A DNA stretch of 41,804 nt from Pedobacter sp. ASV17 (GTDB taxonomy: Bacteria; Bacteroidota; Bacteroidia; Sphingobacteriales; Sphingobacteriaceae): assembly GCF_016429065.1 (NCBI RefSeq), contig NZ_JAELTX010000040.1:1-41804 (forward strand), written 5' to 3'. The position numbers were made by a program, and so were the translations under genes. The notes under the pieces were generated by a model. It saw only the letters and a list, made by a program, of their open reading frames with translations. It was not told where the DNA came from and did no database searches. Below are positions 35,562 to 41,804 of the stretch, piece after piece (positions within the stretch are counted from its first letter, which is position 1; each line of letters opens with the position of its first letter).

Positions 35562-37567
35562 TGCAGAAATTATTTGTTGCTGTTTCTTTCTTCTTGCTGT
35601 TAGGTGTTGCCAATGCTTTTGCGCAAGACCTAAAAACATCCATTGCGGGTAACAAAGAGCTCGATTCGCTTCGTAAAAAAGAACAAAGTGCACGTGACTC
35701 GGTCGTATTTAATGCCAAGTACATTAGATATACCACCCGTAAGCTTACCAAAGACAGTATACAAACCATCCCATTGGATACCACACTAGCGGGTATACAA
35801 CAATTTAGTCCTATAGCACAACCCCGCAGACCAACCGTAGGTACAGGATTGGTAGGTTTGGCAGCCACTTCTCTGTTATTTGAACCCGTAAAAACCATTG
35901 GTTTCGATGCGGGCTTTCACTCCTTAGACTATTATAAGTTTACCCACGATGATATTAAGTTTTATCGTGCCCGTACGCCGTTTACCAGTCTTTCCTACAT
36001 TAGTGCGGGTGATAACGTGCAGTTGCTAAAAATTATCCACTCCCAAAACATTAAACCTAATTGGAATTTTGGTGCCAACTTTAACCGTATTGGTGCAAAT
36101 GGTTTTTATCAGCACCAACGTGGCGACGACCTTAATGGTACCCTTTTTACCTGGTACCAAACCAAAAATAAAAGATACAATATTTGGGTTGATGCCGTTT
36201 TTAATACCCTAAAGGCCGAAGAAAATGGCTCAATTCTAAAGGACAGCATTATTTTTGCACCAGCGGGAAATAACTTGGTGACCAAAGAAGCAGAACCTGT
36301 GCGCCTCAAAAGTGCTCGCCAACTTTACAGGGATAATTCGCTCATGATTAGACAGAGTTATTTTGTGGGGCGTATTGATAGTACCGAAAATAGCAACAAC
36401 CAAAACATATTACCTACTAATAAAATTACCCATACGCTTACCTATACCAATAGTTCTTATAGTTTTAAAAAGGACGAAGACGATACTTTCGGCGTATTAC
36501 CCGCACCACGTAACCTTAGTACATTTACCAACGATACCACTAACGTAAAGCATTTACAAAACGAATTTATCTATAGCTTTTTCTTAAGGGCTAAAGGTAA
36601 TTCTGTAATTAAAAATGAATTGAAAATAGATGCGGGAATCAGGTACGATATGTACACCTTTAAGCAGCAAATGTTGCAAAAAGATAGAACCCTATTCTAC
36701 GCCCGTGATTTTAATGCGCAAAACACGACCATTTTAGGGGCGGTAGGCTATCGTTTTAGTAACAAAGTGGATGTAAACCTTGATGTGCAGCAGATTTTGC
36801 AGGGCTTTAACGCAGGCGATTATTTGTATGAAGCGAAAAGTAATTTTGCGTTAAGCAACAAGGCAGGAAAAATTGTGATGAGTGCTTATACTCAGAATAA
36901 ATCTCCAGAAGAAATTTATAACCGTTATTTCGGAAATTATTACGATTGGAACCAACGAGCTAACCTGTCGCGTACAAAAACTACCAATTTTACTTTTACC
37001 TACCTTAACGATTTTCTGAAGCTTGATGCCAGCGCTGCATACTATCTGATTAGTAACTATCTGTATTTTACAGCATCGCCAACCATAGCCAATGCCATTA
37101 TACCTGTACAAAATAGCAGTGAAATTAGCATTTTACAACTTAAAGTAGGTAAGCAAGTAGATGCGGGGAGCTTTCATGTCAGTGCTTATGGCGTTTATCA
37201 AAAAACCGACCAACAGCGTATCTTACGTATGCCAGAGATTTATTTATTTGCAAGCGTATATAAAGACCAAACCTTTTTCAAATTTTTAAAAACGCAACTG
37301 GGCTTCGATGTATTTTATAACGATACTTACTTGGCCAAATCATACGCCATTGCTGCTAGTCAATTTTACAATGGCAAAGACATTACCTTTAGTTCAAAAC
37401 CAGTGGTTGACGCTTGGATAAAAGTGGGCTTACGTAGGGCCAATCTTTTTGTCAAATATCAAAATGCTACCCAAGGTTTATTCAACAGAGGTACTTATAC
37501 CGTAAACCGTTATCCAATGCCCGACCGCTTATTGCTTTTTGGCCTAACTTGGAATTTTTACGATTAA
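35561..37567 (+). CDS. Putative outer-membrane porin (large beta-barrel)
   Basis: 668 aa. Signal peptide 1-22 (MQKLFVAVSFFLLLGVANAFAQ). A short periplasmic region (about 23-95, Arg/Lys/Asp-rich) is followed by alternating beta strands with aromatic girdles to the last residues (LLLFGLTWNFYD), as in Bacteroidota putative porins (Porin_10-like). In this family the gene often follows a PNP gene (from memory, not checked). It starts at the TAATG overlap with punA, so translation is probably coupled. The transported substrate is unknown; nucleosides would make sense given the neighbour, but this is inference. Confidence 0.82.
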   Translation: MQKLFVAVSFFLLLGVANAFAQDLKTSIAGNKELDSLRKKEQSARDSVVFNAKYIRYTTRKLTKDSIQTIPLDTTLAGIQQFSPIAQPRRPTVGTGLVGLAATSLLFEPVKTIGFDAGFHSLDYYKFTHDDIKFYRARTPFTSLSYISAGDNVQLLKIIHSQNIKPNWNFGANFNRIGANGFYQHQRGDDLNGTLFTWYQTKNKRYNIWVDAVFNTLKAEENGSILKDSIIFAPAGNNLVTKEAEPVRLKSARQLYRDNSLMIRQSYFVGRIDSTENSNNQNILPTNKITHTLTYTNSSYSFKKDEDDTFGVLPAPRNLSTFTNDTTNVKHLQNEFIYSFFLRAKGNSVIKNELKIDAGIRYDMYTFKQQMLQKDRTLFYARDFNAQNTTILGAVGYRFSNKVDVNLDVQQILQGFNAGDYLYEAKSNFALSNKAGKIVMSAYTQNKSPEEIYNRYFGNYYDWNQRANLSRTKTTNFTFTYLNDFLKLDASAAYYLISNYLYFTASPTIANAIIPVQNSSEISILQLKVGKQVDAGSFHVSAYGVYQKTDQQRILRMPEIYLFASVYKDQTFFKFLKTQLGFDVFYNDTYLAKSYAIAASQFYNGKDITFSSKPVVDAWIKVGLRRANLFVKYQNATQGLFNRGTYTVNRYPMPDRLLLFGLTWNFYD

Positions 37568-37590
37568 GAAAAAGAAAAGCAATGTTGCTC

Positions 37591-37626
37591 AAACCTCGTA
37601 GGTTTTCAAAACCTACGAGGTTTTTT
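37591..37626 (+). terminator. Terminator hairpin of the lpxK-punA-porin operon
   Basis: Perfect 15-bp stem AAACCTCGTAGGTTT / AAACCTACGAGGTTT with a 3-nt loop, followed by T. Stem and loop have the form of a sequence I remember as recurrent in Bacteroidota intergenic DNA. Confidence 0.9.
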
Positions 37627-37634
37627 ATTGCACA

Positions 37635-37665
37635 GACTTACGAAGTTTCAAAAACTTCGTAAGTC
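37635..37665. repeat. Second hairpin, dispersed-repeat-like
   Basis: Perfect 14-bp stem GACTTACGAAGTTT / AAACTTCGTAAGTC with a 3-nt loop, 8 bp after the terminator. It lies between convergent genes and lacks a T-run. A partial echo (CGTAAGACTTA) follows at 37676-37686. Confidence 0.8.
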
Positions 37666-37698
37666 TCCTAAAAATCGTAAGACTTATAGAAATGGTCG

Positions 37699-38112
37699 TT
37701 ACTTTTTCGACCTCATGGCTTTCACCACTTTCACCTCTTGTTGGTTCAAATAGTCACGGTACTCGGGAGTATTGCAGCCATATACCGCAATCTTACCTTC
37801 AGCGTTATGATGTATGCCCCAGCCATAACGTTTGCCCAATGCTGATGCCCTTAAGCAAGCTTGACCTTTGGAAAAGAACTTCTTTCTCGCTTCTTCCAAT
37901 TCATCGTCAGTAAGGTCGTTACGCTGGGCAAATAAGGTAAAAAGCACCTCGTCCGAAGTATATTGATAAGGGTTTTTGCCAATCATTTCCAATTGTTGAC
38001 CAGCAGCTGTTTTTTGCCCTCCTTTCTCCACGGGAATTTCTCCTTTCGAAGCAGGACAGTCATCTGCAACGGCAATAAAAGCATTGTAATAATTGGTACT
38101 ATGAATTTTCAT
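37699..38112 (-). CDS. DUF6157 family protein
   Basis: 137 aa soluble protein from ATG 38112. The sequence MKIHSTNYYNAFI, VADDCPASKGEIP, PYQYTSDEVLFTLFAQRN and KGQACLRASALGKRYGWGIHHN fits the uncharacterised DUF6157 family. The conserved Cys, His and Trp residues hint at a binding or catalytic pocket, but no function is known. A 23-residue upstream extension (to 38181) lies inside the overlapping neighbour and does not match the family, so it was rejected. It is the last gene of a three-gene operon and overlaps the 4-TM gene by 14 bases. Confidence 0.87.
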   Translation of the reverse strand: MKIHSTNYYNAFIAVADDCPASKGEIPVEKGGQKTAAGQQLEMIGKNPYQYTSDEVLFTLFAQRNDLTDDELEEARKKFFSKGQACLRASALGKRYGWGIHHNAEGKIAVYGCNTPEYRDYLNQQEVKVVKAMRSKK

Positions 38113-38521
38113 CTTTACTGCTACTAGCAATTTTACCCGCAAAATAGGCAACAGGTAAATAAGCTCCCAATAAATCAACAAGGGTAAACCAAATTGGCGA
38201 AGGCAAAATTACTACCATATAAATACCGCCTGCCAGAAAAAATAGACCCACGAACATGGCTAGTACCATTTTGTGGGCGGCAATTCTAGCGCAAACATAA
38301 GCACCAACAAAAGTGCCAATGGCATGTGCCAAAAACGGAAAGATAAAATGTTTTGGTTCAAATAAATGTATCGTTGCTTTTAACCCTTCTGCGGTCGTAT
38401 TGTCGGCTCCAGCAGGCAAGGGGATAATATTGTTGCTCACCATTAGAACAGCCATATTTGCAATACTGCCCAGTACAAGGCCAGCAATCACGGCCAAAAT
38501 GTTTCTTAAAATAGGATTCAT
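38099..38521 (-). CDS. Hypothetical four-helix membrane protein
   Basis: 140 aa with about four transmembrane helices (about 7-29, 57-80, 84-106, 109-131) and a short charged C-terminus (ASSSKDENS). A Gly-rich first helix (GLVLGSIANMAVLM) and an HAIGTFVGAYV segment are notable. No family was recognised with certainty. It sits between DUF4180 (20 nt upstream) and DUF6157 (14-nt overlap), so it is co-expressed with both. Confidence 0.78.
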   Translation of the reverse strand: MNPILRNILAVIAGLVLGSIANMAVLMVSNNIIPLPAGADNTTAEGLKATIHLFEPKHFIFPFLAHAIGTFVGAYVCARIAAHKMVLAMFVGLFFLAGGIYMVVILPSPIWFTLVDLLGAYLPVAYFAGKIASSSKDENS

Positions 38522-38541
38522 TATATTTTGTTGTTTGGTTC

Positions 38542-38895
38542 TTATTTCTTCGAAAACGCATCGATGGCTTCCAATTTTGAATTTACGAAATTGATTTGGC
38601 CATGCTGATTACTTTCTGAAATAAAATTGCTCATGCTCTTACTAGGATATTTACTGAAATCGCCCACAATAGCCAAACGCATACGATAATTAGAAAATTT
38701 CTGCAAAATTTCACCCGCTATTTTAGTGCTCAAATCAAAGAACAAAGGAGTAATGTTTTTTTCGTACACAATGGCTTTATCAAAACCTTGATAATAGATG
38801 TTGCCAATTAAATCTACCCCATCTTCAACATTATTGATGATTAATCCCTCGGCTACTATTTCTGCGATACTGTCATTTAAACTGATGATTTCCAT
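38542..38895 (-). CDS. DUF4180 family protein
   Basis: 117 aa cytoplasmic protein. The blocks EGLIINNVEDGVDLIGN, ITPLFFDLSTKIAGEILQKFSNY and LAIVGDFSKYPSKSMSNFI match the DUF4180 family, which has no assigned function. It is the first gene of a three-gene operon. The -7 box TATATTTG ends only 4 bp before its ATG, so the mRNA should be leaderless. Start ATG 38895. Confidence 0.88.
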   Translation of the reverse strand: MEIISLNDSIAEIVAEGLIINNVEDGVDLIGNIYYQGFDKAIVYEKNITPLFFDLSTKIAGEILQKFSNYRMRLAIVGDFSKYPSKSMSNFISESNQHGQINFVNSKLEAIDAFSKK

Positions 38896-38899
38896 GTCC

Positions 38900-38907
38900 C
38901 AAATATA
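38900..38907 (-). promoter_or_regulatory. -7 promoter box of the DUF4180 operon
   Basis: TATATTTG on the minus strand, with a T-rich element (CTTTTAAC) about 21 bp upstream as a possible -33. Only four bases separate the box from ATG 38895. Confidence 0.65.
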
Positions 38908-38942
38908 AGGTTAGAAGACACATCTAGTTAAAAGTGTTGTGC

Positions 38943-38978
38943 AAAAAAAGTGCATCCACGGAAAAACCATAGATGCAC
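38943..38978 (-). terminator. Rho-independent terminator of the small barrel gene
   Basis: On the minus strand, GTGCATCTATGG and CCGTGGATGCAC (12 bp with G-U pairs) flank a five-T loop, and a T-run follows. It lies 22 bp after the stop of the 39001-39711 gene. Confidence 0.9.
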
Positions 38979-39000
38979 CTACTATATGCTAGTTAATTAA

Positions 39001-39711
39001 TTAGAAAGAATAACCAACGCTAAAGCCCCAAACCCTATTGGTCGCTTTGCTGTCGCCGCTTCTGCTGTCTTTAGGAACCAAGTTGCTTAAACCTAATCCG
39101 TAATTAGCTCCTAGGGTAAAGCCACTATTTAAGCGATATCCTAATCCAAAGTTGGCTCCAAAATCAGTGCTCGATAAATCGTCATCAGTTTTATTCCCAA
39201 AACTTAAATTGTTGCTGTCGTTGGTAGTGGTACTGCCTGCAGGCGTGGTCACTGTTGTATTGGTTTTGGTTTTTCCATCAATGTTAAAGCCTATATACGG
39301 CCCTGCACTAATTTGTAAAGCTCCAGAGGTACCCGTAGGGATACGAAGAACGGCATTAACAGGAACTTCAATAGCCATTACATTCGTTTTAATTTTGCCA
39401 CTGGTGGTCACACCGCCACTGGTACTGCTTCCTTCAATTTTTGTCCCCTTGTTTTGTAAGGAAACCCCAGGTTGGATAAAGAAATTATTACCCACACCAA
39501 AATCTCCAAAAACAGTGAAGTTATAACCCACGTTTTGTTTTGTGTTGTCGTTTAGGGCACTTGCCCCATCAAAGCCACTATATCTGATGGTGCTTAAGTT
39601 CACCCCAGCTTTAATTCCAATACGAGCATCATTACCGCTCATGGTGGTTTGTGCAAAAGCTGCACTTGCAGAAAATAAGAGAGCGCTTCCTAATAATATC
39701 ATCCGTTTCAT
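39001..39711 (-). CDS. Small outer-membrane beta-barrel (porin family) protein
   Basis: 236 aa. Signal peptide about 1-21 (ending ASAAFAQ). Then strand-rich sequence with glycine turns, IGIKAGVNLSTIRYSG, FFIQPGVSLQNKGTKIEG, VMAIEVPVNAVLRIP, LGYRLNSGFTLGANYGLGLSNLVP and a final RVWGFSVGYSF strand, typical of the OMP_b-brl_2 family with about eight strands. A Thr/Ser/Asn-rich loop (about 135-160) is probably surface exposed. It could be structural or adhesive; no pore function can be proven. A sigma54-like promoter and an upstream inverted repeat suggest condition-dependent expression. Confidence 0.88.
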   Translation of the reverse strand: MKRMILLGSALLFSASAAFAQTTMSGNDARIGIKAGVNLSTIRYSGFDGASALNDNTKQNVGYNFTVFGDFGVGNNFFIQPGVSLQNKGTKIEGSSTSGGVTTSGKIKTNVMAIEVPVNAVLRIPTGTSGALQISAGPYIGFNIDGKTKTNTTVTTPAGSTTTNDSNNLSFGNKTDDDLSSTDFGANFGLGYRLNSGFTLGANYGLGLSNLVPKDSRSGDSKATNRVWGFSVGYSF

Positions 39712-39757
39712 AGCAATTCATTTTTATGGTTGAACTCATTTTCAACACCAGCAAAAG

Positions 39758-39774
39758 TCCAAAAGCTATGCCAA
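39758..39774 (-). promoter_or_regulatory. Sigma54-like promoter of the small barrel gene
   Basis: On the minus strand TTGGCATAGCTTTTGGA aligns with the sigma54 consensus TTGGCACGnnnnTTGCA: the -24 GG and spacing are right, but the -12 GC reads GG. It ends about 46 nt before ATG. No good TAnnTTTG box was found in this gap. Confidence 0.4.
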
Positions 39775-39801
39775 CTATTATTTTAAAAAGAAGCGAAGTA
39801 G

Positions 39802-39844
39802 GCTAAAAACATGCTTAAAATAGTAGTAAAAGCATGTTTTTAGC
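39802..39844. promoter_or_regulatory. Inverted repeat upstream of the sigma54-like promoter
   Basis: Perfect 15-bp arms GCTAAAAACATGCTT and AAGCATGTTTTTAGC with a 13-bp spacer. Its centre is about 75 bp upstream of the predicted start, where an enhancer-binding protein would act. It could also be a 3' stem of the ABC-F mRNA, though no T-run follows. Confidence 0.5.
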
Positions 39845-39958
39845 TAAGCCTAAGTAACTGCCTTGCAATGTAACAGGGTGTTTACAAAAGCAGACAGTTT
39901 GCGCTACATTCTGGAGAATTTATTCTTTTTGTGCTTGCCAAAATTGGATACTTTAGTC

Positions 39959-41548
39959 CTATCCTAATTTGATTTCCCGTTGAATATTGATTTGTTCCAA
40001 AAAATATTCATCATGCGAAACCACTAACAAGGTGCCTTCATATTCGTTAATGGCCGCGGTTAGTATCTCCACATTTTGAATGTCGAGGTTATTGGTTGGT
40101 TCATCTAAAACAATCAAATCTGGCGCATGGCTGCCTAAGGTTAAACAACACAACATCAGTCGCATTCTTTCGCCACCACTTAAACTGCTGCATACCTTGT
40201 CCCAATCTTCTTTGTCAAATAAGAAACGGTTAAGTCTTGTTTTTACTTCATGTTCCTGTAGCGCCCCTGTGTTAAAGTGTTGTGCCTGTTCATAAACATT
40301 TAGTAGTGGGTTAATGAGCGAATAATCTTGGTCAATGTAAGTGGCCTTAACTTCCGTAATTTTCAGCTGCCCTATATGAACTGGCTGGTTTCCCAATAGT
40401 AAATGAATTAAGGTTGTTTTTCCCGAGCCATTTGAACCTTTTATAGCTATTCGCTCTCCACTGGTGATTTGAAAATCGAGATTTTCTTTCCAAAGGTTCT
40501 GTTGAACGTAGCGATGGTTGAGACCAATAGCTTCAAACAATACTTTGCCTTTGTGCAATAAGCTATGGTTAAAACCAAACTTCATTTTGTCGGCATCAGG
40601 CAATTGGCTGCGTAAGGTGCTTAACTCCTGTGCCACGCCGCCAACTTTTTCGGCATGTACCTCCTTCATTTTTGATGTACTCTTTTCTGCATTGTTGCGC
40701 AAAGTGTTCATCATGATGCGGGCCACACCAGCTTTTTCTTGCTTCTTTTTCCCTTTCGCATCCTGCTTCTGCTGGCGCTCTAAAGCTTCCCTTTCCTTTT
40801 CCTTGGCTTTGCGGAGTGCCTTTTCTTTACTATTGATGTCTTGCTCCAAAGCATTTTTGGCAAGTTGTTTTTGCGCTGTGTAAAAATCATAATTGCCTCC
40901 GTAAACACTAATGCCTTGTGGACCTAGTTCACAAATAGAATCTAAAAGATTAAGCAAGTGCCTGTCGTGGCTAATCACCACTAAAGTACTTTTGGTACGT
41001 CGTATAAATTGATATAAAAGTTGCCTGCTAGGCGCATCTAAATGGTTGCTCGGTTCGTCAAGTAAAATCAGCTGAGGATTATAAATGTTAATGCCAGCTA
41101 AAAAGACCTTGGTTTTTTGTCCGCCGCTTAAGGAGGCCATTGGTTGTTGCAAATTTACGTCCTGTAACTGCCAATGGTCAAGGGCTTCTAAGCAACGTTG
41201 CTCAATGGTCCAATCGTTATCTAGGTTCTCAAAGTATTCGTCGTTGGCATTGCCATTTAATATTTCCAGTAATGCGGTAAGTTTATCGTTTACGCCCAAG
41301 GCTTCGGCTACGGTATAATCGTTATACTGACCAAAAATTTGGGGTACATAATACGGAACAGTCTCGAGCTGTAAATGCCCAGTATTAGGCGTAATTTTGC
41401 CCGCAATTAGTTTGAGTAGGGTTGATTTTCCTACGCCGTTATTGCCAATTAAGGCTATTTTTTCATGTGGATTTACTGTAAGGTTTAAATTGCTAAACAG
41501 TAATTCCTTATTGGGATGTCGATAAGTAATTTGTTGTAAGCTAAGCAT
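39959..41548 (-). CDS. ABC-F family ATPase (ribosome-associated or resistance type)
   Basis: 529 aa, two ABC domains and no membrane helix, so not a transporter. Domain 1: Walker A GNNGVGKST (35-43), signature LSGGQ, Walker B ILLDEPSNHLD. The linker (about 225-285) is a Lys/Glu/Arg-rich helical hairpin, as in ABC-F proteins that reach into the ribosome exit site. Domain 2: GSNGSGKTT, LSGGE, VLDEPTNNLD. It either supports translation (Uup/Ettlike) or protects ribosomes from antibiotics; the sequence alone does not decide. A paired palindrome and a leader of about 107 nt with a minimal ATG-TAA frame precede it. Confidence 0.92.
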   Translation of the reverse strand: MLSLQQITYRHPNKELLFSNLNLTVNPHEKIALIGNNGVGKSTLLKLIAGKITPNTGHLQLETVPYYVPQIFGQYNDYTVAEALGVNDKLTALLEILNGNANDEYFENLDNDWTIEQRCLEALDHWQLQDVNLQQPMASLSGGQKTKVFLAGINIYNPQLILLDEPSNHLDAPSRQLLYQFIRRTKSTLVVISHDRHLLNLLDSICELGPQGISVYGGNYDFYTAQKQLAKNALEQDINSKEKALRKAKEKEREALERQQKQDAKGKKKQEKAGVARIMMNTLRNNAEKSTSKMKEVHAEKVGGVAQELSTLRSQLPDADKMKFGFNHSLLHKGKVLFEAIGLNHRYVQQNLWKENLDFQITSGERIAIKGSNGSGKTTLIHLLLGNQPVHIGQLKITEVKATYIDQDYSLINPLLNVYEQAQHFNTGALQEHEVKTRLNRFLFDKEDWDKVCSSLSGGERMRLMLCCLTLGSHAPDLIVLDEPTNNLDIQNVEILTAAINEYEGTLLVVSHDEYFLEQINIQREIKLG

Positions 41549-41660
41549 GAAATTTCTTCCTTTAAAGATGAATGGATAGCAAGGCAGATGTGCTTGCGGT
41601 CTTTAATGAAATGGAAAGAAATTGAATCTTACATGCTCGTATTTTTTGATTTTAACGCTG

Positions 41661-41668
41661 CAAATATA
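41661..41668 (-). promoter_or_regulatory. -7 promoter box of the ABC-F gene
   Basis: TATATTTG on the minus strand, giving a leader of about 107 nt. No standard -33 element; the palindromes at 41671-41714 occupy its place. In the leader, ATGTAA (41634-41629) is a start codon followed at once by a stop. Confidence 0.6.
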
Positions 41669-41670
41669 AT

Positions 41671-41714
41671 AAAAACTGTTTTAATGGTCGCGATTTTTAC
41701 TTAAAACAGTTTTT
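41671..41714. promoter_or_regulatory. Paired palindromes (AAAACTGTTTT / AAAACAGTTTT) upstream of the ABC-F gene
   Basis: Arms AAAAACTGTTTTAA (41671-41684) and TTAAAACAGTTTTT (41701-41714) are exact inverted copies, and each is itself almost symmetrical. The centres are 31 bp apart, close to three helical turns. This fits two repressor or activator dimers next to the -7 box. Confidence 0.6.
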
Positions 41715-41804
41715 GATTGCTCAAAACCTAGGCCTCCTTTGCTCCGTTGGGTATTAATTTCCGTGCTAAATTGTCTATTTGCAAAACTGGCAAGAGATAG
41801 GCTT
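41681..41804 (-). other. Possible 3' end of a gene entering from the right edge
   Basis: On the minus strand one frame is open from the window edge for 40 codons to a TAA at 41681-41683 (..SKGGLGFEQSKTVLSKN..). Another frame is open for 24 codons to a TAG at 41728-41730 (..NLARKLIPNGAKEA). Either could be the tail of the neighbouring gene; 120 bp is too short to decide. No family recognised. Confidence 0.25.

Noticed and set aside
37591..37665. Possible CRISPR or tandem-repeat array
   Set aside because: The two units are hairpins of different sequence, not direct repeats with spacers.
38113..38181. 23-residue N-terminal extension of the DUF6157 protein
   Set aside because: It is coded inside the overlapping membrane-protein gene and the family starts at MKIH.

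Overview
The window reads as chromosomal DNA of a Bacteroidota bacterium, most likely Sphingobacteriaceae (Pedobacter-like); the genus is inference. The grounds are AT-rich coding sequence, promoters of the Bacteroidota type (TTTG or TTG, about 19-21 bp, TAnnTTTG), a type IX secretion C-terminal domain with a YPNP motif, a CarboxypepD_reg/TonB-receptor-like barrel, and DUF4180 and DUF6157 proteins. No phage, IS element, CRISPR array or tRNA gene was seen.

Layout. 1-622: 3' end of a 23S rRNA gene, a 5S gene and the operon terminator. 860-6465 (+): secreted subtilase, then a pair made of a CBM9-like secreted protein and an outer-membrane barrel. 6483-7467 (-): GNAT-MarR operon with a palindrome over its promoter. 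7687-9322: M42 aminopeptidase and, divergently, a tiny SPFH-tail-like membrane protein. 9312-13717 (-): a likely operon of OprO/P-like porin, biotin-dependent carboxyltransferase, MFS exporter and GNAT. 13897-16563 (+), divergent from it: small secreted orphan protein, SulP anion transporter and beta-carbonic anhydrase. The two divergent promoters flank a perfect 22-bp palindrome. 16798-19983 (-): amino acid permease and pruA. 20330-25804 (+): an 1824-aa T9SS-exported beta-helix protein with an internal duplication of about 460 aa. 25916-32078 (+): TetR-TolC-HlyD-RND efflux operon with the same TetR-type operator present twice. 32291-33430 (-): fatty acid hydroxylase/sterol desaturase. 33722-37567 (+): lpxK, purine nucleoside phosphorylase and a large putative porin with overlapping ends. 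37699-38895 (-): DUF4180, 4-TM protein and DUF6157. 39001-39711 (-): small outer-membrane barrel behind a sigma54-like promoter with an upstream inverted repeat. 39959-41548 (-): ABC-F ATPase behind a paired palindrome.

How the genes work together. The most coherent module is the divergent cluster at 9.3-16.6 kb. A bicarbonate-type SulP carrier and a carbonic anhydrase face a carboxyltransferase whose holoenzyme consumes bicarbonate, plus an anion-type porin, with one strong palindrome between the promoters. The efflux operon looks self-controlled through duplicated operators. Several genes (tetR, lpxK, DUF4180) have the TAnnTTTG box only 4-10 nt before ATG, so leaderless or nearly leaderless mRNAs are expected. 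Intergenic DNA is rich in palindromes: terminators, two kinds of dispersed-repeat-like element, and candidate operators. All functional calls come from reading motifs by eye; no database search was run.
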